Positions 9,415-16,729 of a DNA stretch of 64,000 nt are shown here, in pieces; position 1 is the stretch's first letter, and every line of letters begins with the position of its first letter. Made by a program: the position numbers and the translations under genes. The notes beneath the pieces are model-generated. The model was not told the origin of the DNA. It searched no databases and saw only the letters and a list, made by a program, of their open reading frames with translations. The DNA comes from Sphingobacterium sp. CZ-2. GTDB lineage: Bacteria; Bacteroidota; Bacteroidia; Sphingobacteriales; Sphingobacteriaceae. The stretch lies in NCBI RefSeq assembly GCF_004526235.1, contig NZ_CP038159.1, positions 2,542,001-2,606,000 on the forward strand, given 5' to 3'.

Positions 9415-10599
9415 TTGGAAACCGCCAAGTTACTCGAAGCTATCATTGAAAATGCCATCGATGGGATTATTACGATTGATAACCATGGAAATGTGGAAAG
9501 CATAAACCCTGCCGCATTAGAACTCTTCGGATATGATGCCGAAGAGGTGATCGGGAATAATATTTCTATGTTGATGCCTGAGCCAGACCGTTCCAATCAT
9601 GACCGTTATATTTCAAACTATGAAGAAACAGGTCACAAACGGATTATAGGTATTGGTAGGGAAGTGCGGGGACTGAAAAAAGATGGTACAACCTTCCCTT
9701 TCCGTTTGGCAGTTAGCGAAGTGTTCTATAAGGATCGGAAAATCTTTACCGGATTCGTGCATGACCTCACCAAAGAGAAGAAAGCCGAGATCGAACTAAA
9801 GAAACATACCCAAGAATTGGAATGGAAGGTGCGGGAAAGAACAAAAGACCTGATCAAATTGGTTTCCGAGCTGGAAAAGGCGAAAGCTGATGTCAGTGTT
9901 TCCCTTGAAAAGGAAAAGGAATTGAACCAATTGAAATCAAGATTTGTTTCCATGGCATCCCATGAATTCCGGACCCCATTGAGCTCTGTGCAATTGTCGG
10001 CCTCCTTGATTGATCGCTATGTAGAAAAATCGGAATATGCCCCCATTGAAAAACATACCAATCGGATCAAAAATTCTGTTCAGCTGTTGAATACGATCCT
10101 CAATGATTTTCTGAACTTAGAAAAACTGGAAGCGGGAGTCGTCGTGGTCAATAAAAGTGATGTGAACATGGTACAGTTGGGTGAAGAGATCGCAGAAGAA
10201 ATGCAGATGATCTGTAAAAAGAACCAACATATCATCTACCAACATACGGGCGAAGAGGCGAACTTCTTTATCGATCCTAATCTGTTGAAAAACAGTATCA
10301 TCAACTTGATTTCCAATGCCATAAAATATTCCGGAGAAGATACCTTCATTGAGTTCAATACGGAGATTGGCAAGGATTCGCTTGTGGTAACCGTAAAGGA
10401 CAATGGTATTGGTATCCCATTGGAAGATCAGGTAAACCTGTTCGAACCTTTCTTCCGTGCAAATAATACAGGCAATATCCCTGGTACCGGTCTGGGGCTG
10501 AACATCGTGAAACGCTATGTTGAACTCATGGGCGGTAAAATGGAATATTGGTCCGCCGTGAATGAAGGCGCAATTTTTAAAATGAATTTCATCCAATAA
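9415..10599 (+). CDS. FixL-like PAS sensor histidine kinase
   Basis: 394 residues with no transmembrane segment, so a soluble sensor kinase. Residues about 5-120 are one PAS domain that aligns without gaps to Bradyrhizobium FixL: H62 falls on the heme-binding His200, R82 on Arg220, I77 on Ile215, L98 on Leu236 and V100 on Ile238, while Arg206 is Asn68 and His214 is Arg76. A coiled coil (120-172) leads to the H-box SHEFRTP with phospho-acceptor H183, N-box N301, DNGIG (329-333) and GTGLG (357-361). Oxygen sensing is therefore plausible but unproven. The start is TTG at 9415: the ettA stop in the same frame lies just upstream and the next in-frame ATG would cut the PAS domain. The regulator gene follows after 2 nt. 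Confidence 0.88.
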   Translation: METAKLLEAIIENAIDGIITIDNHGNVESINPAALELFGYDAEEVIGNNISMLMPEPDRSNHDRYISNYEETGHKRIIGIGREVRGLKKDGTTFPFRLAVSEVFYKDRKIFTGFVHDLTKEKKAEIELKKHTQELEWKVRERTKDLIKLVSELEKAKADVSVSLEKEKELNQLKSRFVSMASHEFRTPLSSVQLSASLIDRYVEKSEYAPIEKHTNRIKNSVQLLNTILNDFLNLEKLEAGVVVVNKSDVNMVQLGEEIAEEMQMICKKNQHIIYQHTGEEANFFIDPNLLKNSIINLISNAIKYSGEDTFIEFNTEIGKDSLVVTVKDNGIGIPLEDQVNLFEPFFRANNTGNIPGTGLGLNIVKRYVELMGGKMEYWSAVNEGAIFKMNFIQ

Positions 10600-10601
10600 G
10601 A

Positions 10602-11660
10602 ATGGAAAAAAGAAGAATCTTAATTATTGAAGATAATAGTGATATCAGGGAAAGTACAGCAGAAATCCTGGAATTGACCGGAGAGTATTCGGTCATGGTG
10701 GCTCCTGAAGGAAAAACAGGCGTAGACCTGGCGATCAAACATCGCCCTGATATGATTCTTTGCGATATCATGATGCCTGAACTGGATGGTTATGGGGTAT
10801 TGTATATGTTGAGCAAACACGAAAATACCCAAGATATCCCTTTTATTTTCCTGACGGCCAAGTCGGAAAAAGCCGATGTGAGAAAAGCCATGGAAATGGG
10901 GGCAGATGATTACCTGACCAAACCATTTGATGACCTGGAATTGCTGAATGCTATTGAAAGTAGGTTCAAAAAACGTTCGCAGATCCAAGCCAAGGCCGTA
11001 CCATCGGCAGATAGTTTCCGATTGGATGAACAGGAACAAGCCTACCTGCTTCAGGACCTGGCCAGCCATGGCCGAATGAAGACCATTAAAAAGAAACAGA
11101 CCATCTATGAAGCTGGTGACACCCCACTTTATGTATATTATATCAAAAAGGGAAAGGTTCGCAGTTTTCTAAATTATAAGGATGGTAGGGAATTATCCAC
11201 CAATATCTACATTGAGGATCAATTCTTCGGCCTGGAATCGGTGTTGCTGAACACCAAATATGGCGACAATACCTCCACCCTGGAAGATGCGGAAATCGCC
11301 CTTATCCATAAGGATAATTTCTTTGAACTGCTCTATAAAAAACCAGCGATTGCCTCTAAATTGATTAAGGTATTATCCCAGAATATTTTAGAAAAAGAGG
11401 AGCAGATGCTCGGCTTTGCCTATGATTCTGTTCGTAAGCGTGTGGCAAATGCCTTGGTCAATGTTGCGGAAAAATCAGGATCGGCAAATGATGAAGTCAC
11501 CATCAAAATTTCCCGGGACGACCTTGCTGCCTTAGCGGGTACCGCCAATGAAACCATTAGCCGCATGTTGGCTGATTTTAAAGATGAAAAACTTTTAACC
11601 AAAGAAGGAAATGCGATCCGCATATTCTCCGTCGTACGATTAAAGAATATCAAACAATAA
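10602..11660 (+). CDS. Response regulator: receiver domain fused to a CRP/FNR-type DNA-binding module
   Basis: 352 residues. The receiver domain (1-125) has the acidic pair E10-D11, phospho-acceptor D55 in LCDIMMPE, T85 and K107. Residues about 140-265 form a cyclic-nucleotide-binding-type beta barrel, and 275-345 a Crp-type winged helix. The recognition helix reads NETISRML, with E317, S320 and R321, the E-x-x-S-R pattern of FNR rather than the R-E-x-x-x-R of CRP. Only one Cys (C54) is present, so it cannot carry an FNR [4Fe-4S] cluster; the oxygen signal must come from elsewhere, presumably by phosphorylation from the kinase encoded 2 nt upstream. FNR-like dyads lie just after this gene and before ccoNO. 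Confidence 0.9.
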   Translation: MEKRRILIIEDNSDIRESTAEILELTGEYSVMVAPEGKTGVDLAIKHRPDMILCDIMMPELDGYGVLYMLSKHENTQDIPFIFLTAKSEKADVRKAMEMGADDYLTKPFDDLELLNAIESRFKKRSQIQAKAVPSADSFRLDEQEQAYLLQDLASHGRMKTIKKKQTIYEAGDTPLYVYYIKKGKVRSFLNYKDGRELSTNIYIEDQFFGLESVLLNTKYGDNTSTLEDAEIALIHKDNFFELLYKKPAIASKLIKVLSQNILEKEEQMLGFAYDSVRKRVANALVNVAEKSGSANDEVTIKISRDDLAALAGTANETISRMLADFKDEKLLTKEGNAIRIFSVVRLKNIKQ

Positions 11661-11676
11661 GCTGGCTCCTTAAACC

Positions 11677-11690
11677 GTGATATATATCAC
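11677..11690. promoter_or_regulatory. FNR/CRP-like operator, perfect 14-bp dyad
   Basis: GTGATATATATCAC is an exact inverted repeat of the form GTGAT-N4-ATCAC, 8 of 10 positions of the FNR consensus TTGAT-N4-ATCAA. Its centre is 51.5 nt before the -7 element at 11735, about -66 from the predicted transcription start, a class I activator position. It lies 17 nt after the stop of the receiver-CRP/FNR regulator gene and is the best candidate for its binding site. Confidence 0.65.
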
Positions 11691-11707
11691 TTTCTGGGCT
11701 GATGCAG

Positions 11708-11725
11708 TTCACTGAATATAGTGAA
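11708..11725. promoter_or_regulatory. Second inverted repeat in the hemN operon promoter
   Basis: TTCACT-N6-AGTGAA, six perfect base pairs per arm, centred about 18.5 nt before the -7 element, where the -33 box would be. The half-sites point outwards compared with the dyad at 11677, so it may bind a different protein. Function inferred only from symmetry and position. Confidence 0.45.
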
Positions 11726-11734
11726 TGTATACAG

Positions 11735-11742
11735 TACCTTTG
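11735..11742 (+). promoter_or_regulatory. -7 promoter element of the hemN-ccoI-ccoS operon
   Basis: TACCTTTG matches TAnnTTTG, with 25 nt to the ATG at 11768. No TTG -33 box is present at the normal spacing; the inverted repeat at 11708-11725 occupies that place, which suits an activator-dependent promoter. Confidence 0.6.
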
Positions 11743-11767
11743 AATTGTTTATATATCTAACTTAAGG

Positions 11768-12187
11768 ATGAGAGTGATTGCATATAACATTTTAGGTCCC
11801 GAAAAGGAATACTTGGCCATAGCAAATGCGAAGGTCCATGATCTGACTTTGGTGACCAATGAATTGAATTTCAGTACAATGCATTATGCTTTGGGAAAGG
11901 AAGCTGTTATCATATCTGAACGTGATATATTAGATCGGGTCATGTTGGCGGAATTGAGCAGGATAGGCGTGAAAAGTATTGTCACACGATCTTCCACCAC
12001 CGAACATATCGATCTGGATTTCGCAGGTGAGTTGAAAATGCATGTAGCCAACGTCCCTTTTGAAACATCCTTAGAAGATATTGCCAAAAGAACCATCCAA
12101 AACCTTACCCAATGGATGGTCGGCGGTTGTGCAGGAGATGCCTGCCAATGCAAGATGGACTGCGCAAACAAAATGAAATTCGGTTAA
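11768..12187 (+). CDS. Small D-2-hydroxyacid-dehydrogenase-like protein with Cys-rich tail
   Basis: 139 residues. Residues 1-115 resemble only the N-terminal half of the substrate-binding domain of D-lactate/2-hydroxyacid dehydrogenases, e.g. GVKSIVTRSSTTEHIDLD followed by HVANVP, where the enzymes have GVK-I-LR-AG-NN-DL and VPAYSP. The NAD-binding Rossmann domain and catalytic Arg/Glu/His positions are absent, so it should not be an active dehydrogenase. The C-terminus instead has C121-x4-C126-x-C128-x3-C132, which could bind a metal or an Fe-S cluster. It is the first gene of the hemN transcript, ending 1 nt before hemN, directly behind the FNR-like operator. Function unknown; a redox or metal-binding accessory to heme or oxidase assembly is a guess from context. 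Confidence 0.75.
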   Translation: MRVIAYNILGPEKEYLAIANAKVHDLTLVTNELNFSTMHYALGKEAVIISERDILDRVMLAELSRIGVKSIVTRSSTTEHIDLDFAGELKMHVANVPFETSLEDIAKRTIQNLTQWMVGGCAGDACQCKMDCANKMKFG

Positions 12188-12188
12188 T

Positions 12189-13553
12189 ATGGAAATAGAT
12201 AGATTCAATGCCCTCATTCATAAATACAATGTGGCAGCACCTCGATATACCAGCTACCCAACTGTTCCTTTCTGGGAAAATGACCACTTCAACGAACAAG
12301 ACTGGAGATTAAGGGTCTCCGAAAATTTTAAGGATTCCAAAGAACAGGGGATCAGTATCTATGTACATTTACCTTTTTGCGAAAGCCTGTGTACCTATTG
12401 TGGATGCAACACGCGAATTACCAAAAACCATCAGGTAGAAGATCCTTATATCACCTCCATCTTGAAGGAATGGAAAATGTATAAGGAGATTCTGGGCAAT
12501 GAATCTTTGAAAATTGCGGAAATCCACCTTGGTGGTGGCACACCAACTTTTTTCCAGGCCGAAAACCTGCACCGGCTGATTGCTGGATTGATGGAGGGAA
12601 ATCAACGTGCGGAAGGCGCTTCTTTTTCTTTCGAAGCCCATCCTGCGAATACGACTTACGAACATTTAAAAACATTATACGACTTAGGCTTCAAACGCCT
12701 CAGTTTAGGGATCCAGGATTTTGATGAAAAAGTCCAGTTCATCATCAATAGGCATCAGACCGTTGAGGATGTTGCACGGGTGATGAAGGATGCCAGAGCT
12801 ATTGGATATGACTCTATCAATTTTGACCTGATCTATGGTCTTCCGCTGCAAACTGCAGAATCGGTGAGCATGACCATCGAACATTCCTTGATCCTTAATC
12901 CGGATCGGATCTCCTTCTATAGTTATGCCCATGTGCCTTGGATCAAACCTGGCCAACGTAGATTTACTGAACATGATTTGCCAGTTGGCGAAGAAAAGTT
13001 AAATTTATATAAACTTGGAAAACAGATGATACAGGAAGCTGGTTTTGAAGATGTGGGTATGGACCACTTTGCAAAACCGGAGGATGAACTGTATAAAGCA
13101 TCCAAAAATGGAACCTTACACCGTAATTTCATGGGTTATGCCGATAGGTATAAGCCTTTGTTGATCGGTTTGGGGGTTTCTTCAATCTCGGATGCTTGGA
13201 CCGCTTTTGCACAGAATGTGAAAACGGTAGAGGAATACCATAAATTGATTGCCGAAAATAAATTACCGGTTTTTAAAGGTCATTTGTTGAATGAAGAAGA
13301 TGTACTGGTAAGACAATATATTTTGGATATGATGTGTAGGGGAAAAGTATCCCTAAAACCTCATGAAGAGATAAATATTGGTATCTTAGAAAGACTTCAA
13401 CCTTTACAGTTGGATGGACTTGCCGAAATCAATGGCCTGGAAGTTCAGATCACTGAAGTAGGAAAGTCCTTCTTGAGAAATGTGTGTATGGCTTTTGATG
13501 TGCGTTTGCAACGTACGAAGGAAAGAGAGAATCTATTCAGCCAAGCGATATAA
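12189..13553 (+). CDS. hemN: Oxygen-independent coproporphyrinogen III dehydrogenase HemN
   Basis: 454 residues, the usual HemN length. A radical SAM enzyme that decarboxylates coproporphyrinogen III to protoporphyrinogen IX without O2. The cluster motif C64-x3-C68-x2-C71-x-C73 in FCESLCTYCGC, the preceding YVHLPFC, the GGGTPT glycine motif and the N-terminal PRYTSYPT segment are diagnostic of true HemN rather than the heme-chaperone HemW. It follows the small Cys-rich protein by 1 nt and precedes ccoI by 47 nt, so heme supply and oxidase assembly genes are cotranscribed. An FNR-like dyad upstream suggests induction at low oxygen. Confidence 0.95.
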   Translation: MEIDRFNALIHKYNVAAPRYTSYPTVPFWENDHFNEQDWRLRVSENFKDSKEQGISIYVHLPFCESLCTYCGCNTRITKNHQVEDPYITSILKEWKMYKEILGNESLKIAEIHLGGGTPTFFQAENLHRLIAGLMEGNQRAEGASFSFEAHPANTTYEHLKTLYDLGFKRLSLGIQDFDEKVQFIINRHQTVEDVARVMKDARAIGYDSINFDLIYGLPLQTAESVSMTIEHSLILNPDRISFYSYAHVPWIKPGQRRFTEHDLPVGEEKLNLYKLGKQMIQEAGFEDVGMDHFAKPEDELYKASKNGTLHRNFMGYADRYKPLLIGLGVSSISDAWTAFAQNVKTVEEYHKLIAENKLPVFKGHLLNEEDVLVRQYILDMMCRGKVSLKPHEEINIGILERLQPLQLDGLAEINGLEVQITEVGKSFLRNVCMAFDVRLQRTKERENLFSQAI

Positions 13554-13600
13554 GCGACTTCAAAAAACGAATCTTTAAAACAATTTATCAGGAGATTGGA

Positions 13601-15997
13601 ATGGCGATCAACAGTAAATTAAAATTGAATACTAGCTGTTACCACTGTGGTGATCAAGTGGAAGAAACAGCCTATGTGCTGGATGATCATGATTTCTGCT
13701 GTTTGGGCTGTCAAACAGTCTACCAGATCCTCAATGAAAACAACCTAGCAAGTTATTATAAATACAATACTCATCCCGGTAAATCCCAAAAGAACCAAAA
13801 GGAGGACCTTTCCTACTTGGACGAACCCAATATTGTTGCCAAATTGGTGGATTACCAAGATGAGGAAATGGCCATTATCACCTTTTACGTACCTGCCATC
13901 CATTGCAGTTCCTGTATCTGGTTATTGGAAAACCTGTATAAACTGAATCCTGGCGTGAAGACATCCCAAGTGGATTTCATGAAAAAACAGGCCAGTATTA
14001 CGTTCCATAAAAAGGAAATTTCCCTACGGGAATTGGTGGGGCTGCTCCATAATATTGGTTACGACCCGAAGATCACCCTTCAGGATGTGGTTAAGGAAGG
14101 GAAGAAATTCAATCAGAACAAACTCATCGCCAAAATCGTCGTAGCGGGGTTCTGTTTCGGAAATTCCATGATGATCTCCTTTCCGGAATATTTCGGAATG
14201 GCGGCCTTCGAAAAACAATACGCCAATTTCTTTGGCTATATGAACCTGGCCTTTGGCCTTCCGGTATTATTATATAGTGCGTCTGATTATTTTAAATCTG
14301 CCTGGATCAGTTTAAAACAAAAGCGCTTAAACCTGGATGTTCCTTTGGCATTAGGGATATTTGTGCTCTTCTTCCGTTCGGCATACGAAATTATTTCCCA
14401 AACAGGAGCTGGATTTATGGATACCCTATGTAGTTTGGTGTTCTTTATCCTGATCGGTAAATGGGTGCAGCAGCGTACCTATTACCACATCTCCTTTGAA
14501 AGGGATTACCGTTCTTATTTTCCGGTAGCCGTGACCGTGATCAAGGAGCATACTGAAAAACCTACGCAGATCGGAGATCTGCAGGTGGGCGACCGGATCT
14601 TGGTAAGGAACAATGAAATCATTCCGGCAGATGCGATTTTATTGAATGGGCATGCATCCGTGGATTTCAGTTTTGTAACCGGAGAAAGTAAACCTGTTGA
14701 AAAGGTATTGGGCGAAGTCGTCTATGCGGGTGGGCGGCAGATGGGAGAAGCCATCGAGCTGGAAGTGGTGAAAGCGGTTTCCCAAAGTTACCTGACCAAA
14801 CTGTGGAACAACGACAGTTTTAAACAGTACGAAAAGAAATTCGATACCTTCATTGGCTATATCAGTAAATATTTTACCATCGGTCTTTTGGCGGTGGCCT
14901 TTGTTTCCTGTGCATATTGGTTACTTGGTGGAAATGCGGATAAAGCTTGGGCAGCCTTTACAGCCGTATTGATTATTGCCTGCCCTTGTGCCTTGGCATT
15001 AAGTTCGCCATTTACCCTTTCCGCAGCATTGAGCATCTTTGATAAGAATAAACTGTATATCAAGAATACAGCTGCTATCGAGCAGATGGCTGCCATCGAT
15101 ACCATGGTCTTTGATAAAACAGGAACCATATCCTCACCAAATGCCTCCAGTATGTATTTTGAAGGATCTTTATCCAGTTTGGATAAGAACCTGATCTATT
15201 CCCTCTGTCGAAATTCCAACCACCCTTTGAGCCGTGAGATCATCAAATGGTTAGGGGATGGGCAATTGTTGCCGATTTCTGATTATGAAGAGGTGGCAGG
15301 TAGAGGGCAATCTGCAAAATACCAAGATTATAGCATCCGATTGGGAAGTGCCAGTTATGTGGGATCCCAAAAGGTAGATTTGGAAGGATCGGTTGTATAT
15401 GTACGGATCAACGATGCAATCAAGGGTTTCTTTACCTTGGAACAATCCTGGCGACCAGGATTGGCAGACGTCATCAACCAATTCAAAGGAGAATCCTATA
15501 GTCTTCACCTGATCTCAGGTGATAATGAGCGTCGGGCAGACGCATTGAAAATGATCTTTCCGCAGGGTTCGAAACTGTTGTTCAATCAGACACCGGGGGA
15601 AAAATTGGAGCGGATTCATGATTGGCAAAACCAAGATCAAAAAGTGTGTATGTTGGGCGATGGCTTGAACGATGCCGGTGCTTTGCGAAAAGCGGATATC
15701 GGAATAGCCGTATCGGATGATATCAATAACTTTTCTCCGGGCTGTGATGCCATCTTGGATGGCGATTCATTTGATAAATTGCCCAAATTCTTTGCGTTTA
15801 GCAAAGATGCGGTGAAAGTGATCAAGATGAGTTTCATCATTTCCCTGATGTATAATAGCATAGGTCTGAGTTTTGCCGTGCAAGGGACCATGTCGCCATT
15901 ATTTGCGGCTATTTTGATGCCGATCAGTACGGTTACGATAATTTCATTCACCAGTTTGATGACCCGGTGGTATGCAAAACGAAGAAATTTAATTTAA
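13601..15997 (+). CDS. ccoI: Copper-translocating P1B-type ATPase for cbb3 oxidase (CcoI/FixI)
   Basis: A 798-residue P-type ATPase expected to export copper for the CuB site of cbb3 oxidase. An N-terminal Cys-rich zinc-finger-like segment (C13, C16, C33, C34, C37) is followed by a heavy-metal-associated domain with C102-x2-C105. The membrane metal site is C461-P462-C463, the phosphorylated aspartate is D505 in DKTGT, and the hinge GDGLNDAGALRKADIGIAVSDD is intact. The N-terminal finger and the following ccoS gene (10 nt later) identify it as the CcoI type rather than a detoxifying CopA. Confidence 0.93.
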   Translation: MAINSKLKLNTSCYHCGDQVEETAYVLDDHDFCCLGCQTVYQILNENNLASYYKYNTHPGKSQKNQKEDLSYLDEPNIVAKLVDYQDEEMAIITFYVPAIHCSSCIWLLENLYKLNPGVKTSQVDFMKKQASITFHKKEISLRELVGLLHNIGYDPKITLQDVVKEGKKFNQNKLIAKIVVAGFCFGNSMMISFPEYFGMAAFEKQYANFFGYMNLAFGLPVLLYSASDYFKSAWISLKQKRLNLDVPLALGIFVLFFRSAYEIISQTGAGFMDTLCSLVFFILIGKWVQQRTYYHISFERDYRSYFPVAVTVIKEHTEKPTQIGDLQVGDRILVRNNEIIPADAILLNGHASVDFSFVTGESKPVEKVLGEVVYAGGRQMGEAIELEVVKAVSQSYLTKLWNNDSFKQYEKKFDTFIGYISKYFTIGLLAVAFVSCAYWLLGGNADKAWAAFTAVLIIACPCALALSSPFTLSAALSIFDKNKLYIKNTAAIEQMAAIDTMVFDKTGTISSPNASSMYFEGSLSSLDKNLIYSLCRNSNHPLSREIIKWLGDGQLLPISDYEEVAGRGQSAKYQDYSIRLGSASYVGSQKVDLEGSVVYVRINDAIKGFFTLEQSWRPGLADVINQFKGESYSLHLISGDNERRADALKMIFPQGSKLLFNQTPGEKLERIHDWQNQDQKVCMLGDGLNDAGALRKADIGIAVSDDINNFSPGCDAILDGDSFDKLPKFFAFSKDAVKVIKMSFIISLMYNSIGLSFAVQGTMSPLFAAILMPISTVTIISFTSLMTRWYAKRRNLI

Positions 15998-16007
15998 ATT
16001 TGTAGGT

Positions 16008-16181
16008 ATGAACATCATATTTATGTTAATCGGTTGTAGTGTGCTTATTGCGCTGTTCTTTCTTGGCGCCTTCTTTTGGGCGAGCAAGAATGGACAACAT
16101 GAGGATACCTATACACCATCGGTTCGAATCCTCTTCGATGATGAACCGCAGGAAGAGGGGAAAGAACCCGCTAAAAAATAG
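16008..16181 (+). CDS. ccoS: cbb3-type oxidase assembly protein CcoS
   Basis: A 57-residue protein starting at ATG 16008, 10 nt after ccoI. It has one N-terminal transmembrane helix (about residues 4-24, MLIGCSVLIALFFLGAFFW), then a short cytoplasmic tail with the SVRILFDDE segment; the helix-F-W-x(n)-Q-x-D-T-Y/D-P-x-x-R-I-L-F-D-D layout is the CcoS pattern. CcoS is required for cofactor insertion into cbb3 oxidase and is normally adjacent to ccoI. Short length makes it easy to miss, but the motif and position are convincing. Confidence 0.9.
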   Translation: MNIIFMLIGCSVLIALFFLGAFFWASKNGQHEDTYTPSVRILFDDEPQEEGKEPAKK

Positions 16182-16244
16182 GCTGAGACCCCAAAAATCA
16201 CAGTTTTTTTACAGAGTTCATGCTTTTATTGATATTCGGCATGG

Positions 16245-16252
16245 TATCTTTG
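16245..16252 (+). promoter_or_regulatory. -7 element immediately before the small membrane protein gene
   Basis: TATCTTTG (TAnnTTTG) ends only 4 nt before the ATG at 16257, so transcription from it would give a leaderless message. Confidence 0.4.
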
Positions 16253-16256
16253 TAAC

Positions 16257-16622
16257 ATGTTTCGATTGTTCCATTTCTTGGCACTTTTTGGTTATCTGAA
16301 CTTGCTCTGTTTTGAGGTGAACAGCAGCTGCTTCTTTAATTCTGGAGAGGTAAAAACCAATGAAACATTCGTAGAAGTTTTGTTGGAAGAAGTGCTCAAC
16401 ATGAAGCACGCGGATTCCGACGAAGCTATCCCCAATATTTTTTTTGATGATTACCGCGCAATGTCCTTAATATTAGGTCTTTTGCCCGCTATTCTTATAT
16501 TTTCCTGGTTATTGGTCCGCGTCAAGGAGCTGATTAAAACCCAGGATCATCCCTTTTACCTTTCGAAAACATTATGCCTTCCCGGCTATTATAGTTTTCT
16601 GTATCGGTACAGACCTTTCTAA
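16257..16622 (+). CDS. Hypothetical small membrane protein next to ccoS
   Basis: 121 residues. The first 25 residues are hydrophobic and may be a signal peptide or anchor; a second strong membrane segment lies at about residues 68-88 (MSLILGLLPAILIFSWLLV). The part between (30-66) is acidic, and the tail (89-121) is basic, Tyr-rich and probably cytoplasmic. I recognise no family. It lies 75 nt after ccoS on the same strand, so it could be read through from the ccoI-ccoS transcript or from its own -7 element at 16245. The start codon is uncertain because that element almost touches it. Confidence 0.55.
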   Translation: MFRLFHFLALFGYLNLLCFEVNSSCFFNSGEVKTNETFVEVLLEEVLNMKHADSDEAIPNIFFDDYRAMSLILGLLPAILIFSWLLVRVKELIKTQDHPFYLSKTLCLPGYYSFLYRYRPF

Positions 16623-16659
16623 TTTCTTTCGCTAGGTTCTATTTTTTAATTGAACCCTG

Positions 16660-16681
16660 GCCATTGCATGTCTGCAATGGC
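16660..16681. promoter_or_regulatory. Perfect inverted repeat upstream of the efflux operon
   Basis: GCCATTGCA-N4-TGCAATGGC, nine base pairs per arm, 48 nt before the efflux adaptor ATG. A T-run follows at 16699-16705, 17 nt beyond the stem, so it is a poor terminator; it could be a repressor operator for the efflux genes or a transcript end for the preceding gene. Confidence 0.45.
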
Positions 16682-16729
16682 TGAATTCCATGTGTATCTA
16701 TTTTTTTATTACCCGAATTATATTTTATA

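Noticed and set aside
11708..11725. Second copy of the FNR-like operator
   Set aside because: Half-sites are in the opposite orientation to GTGAT-N4-ATCAC, so it was recorded as a separate, unknown dyad.
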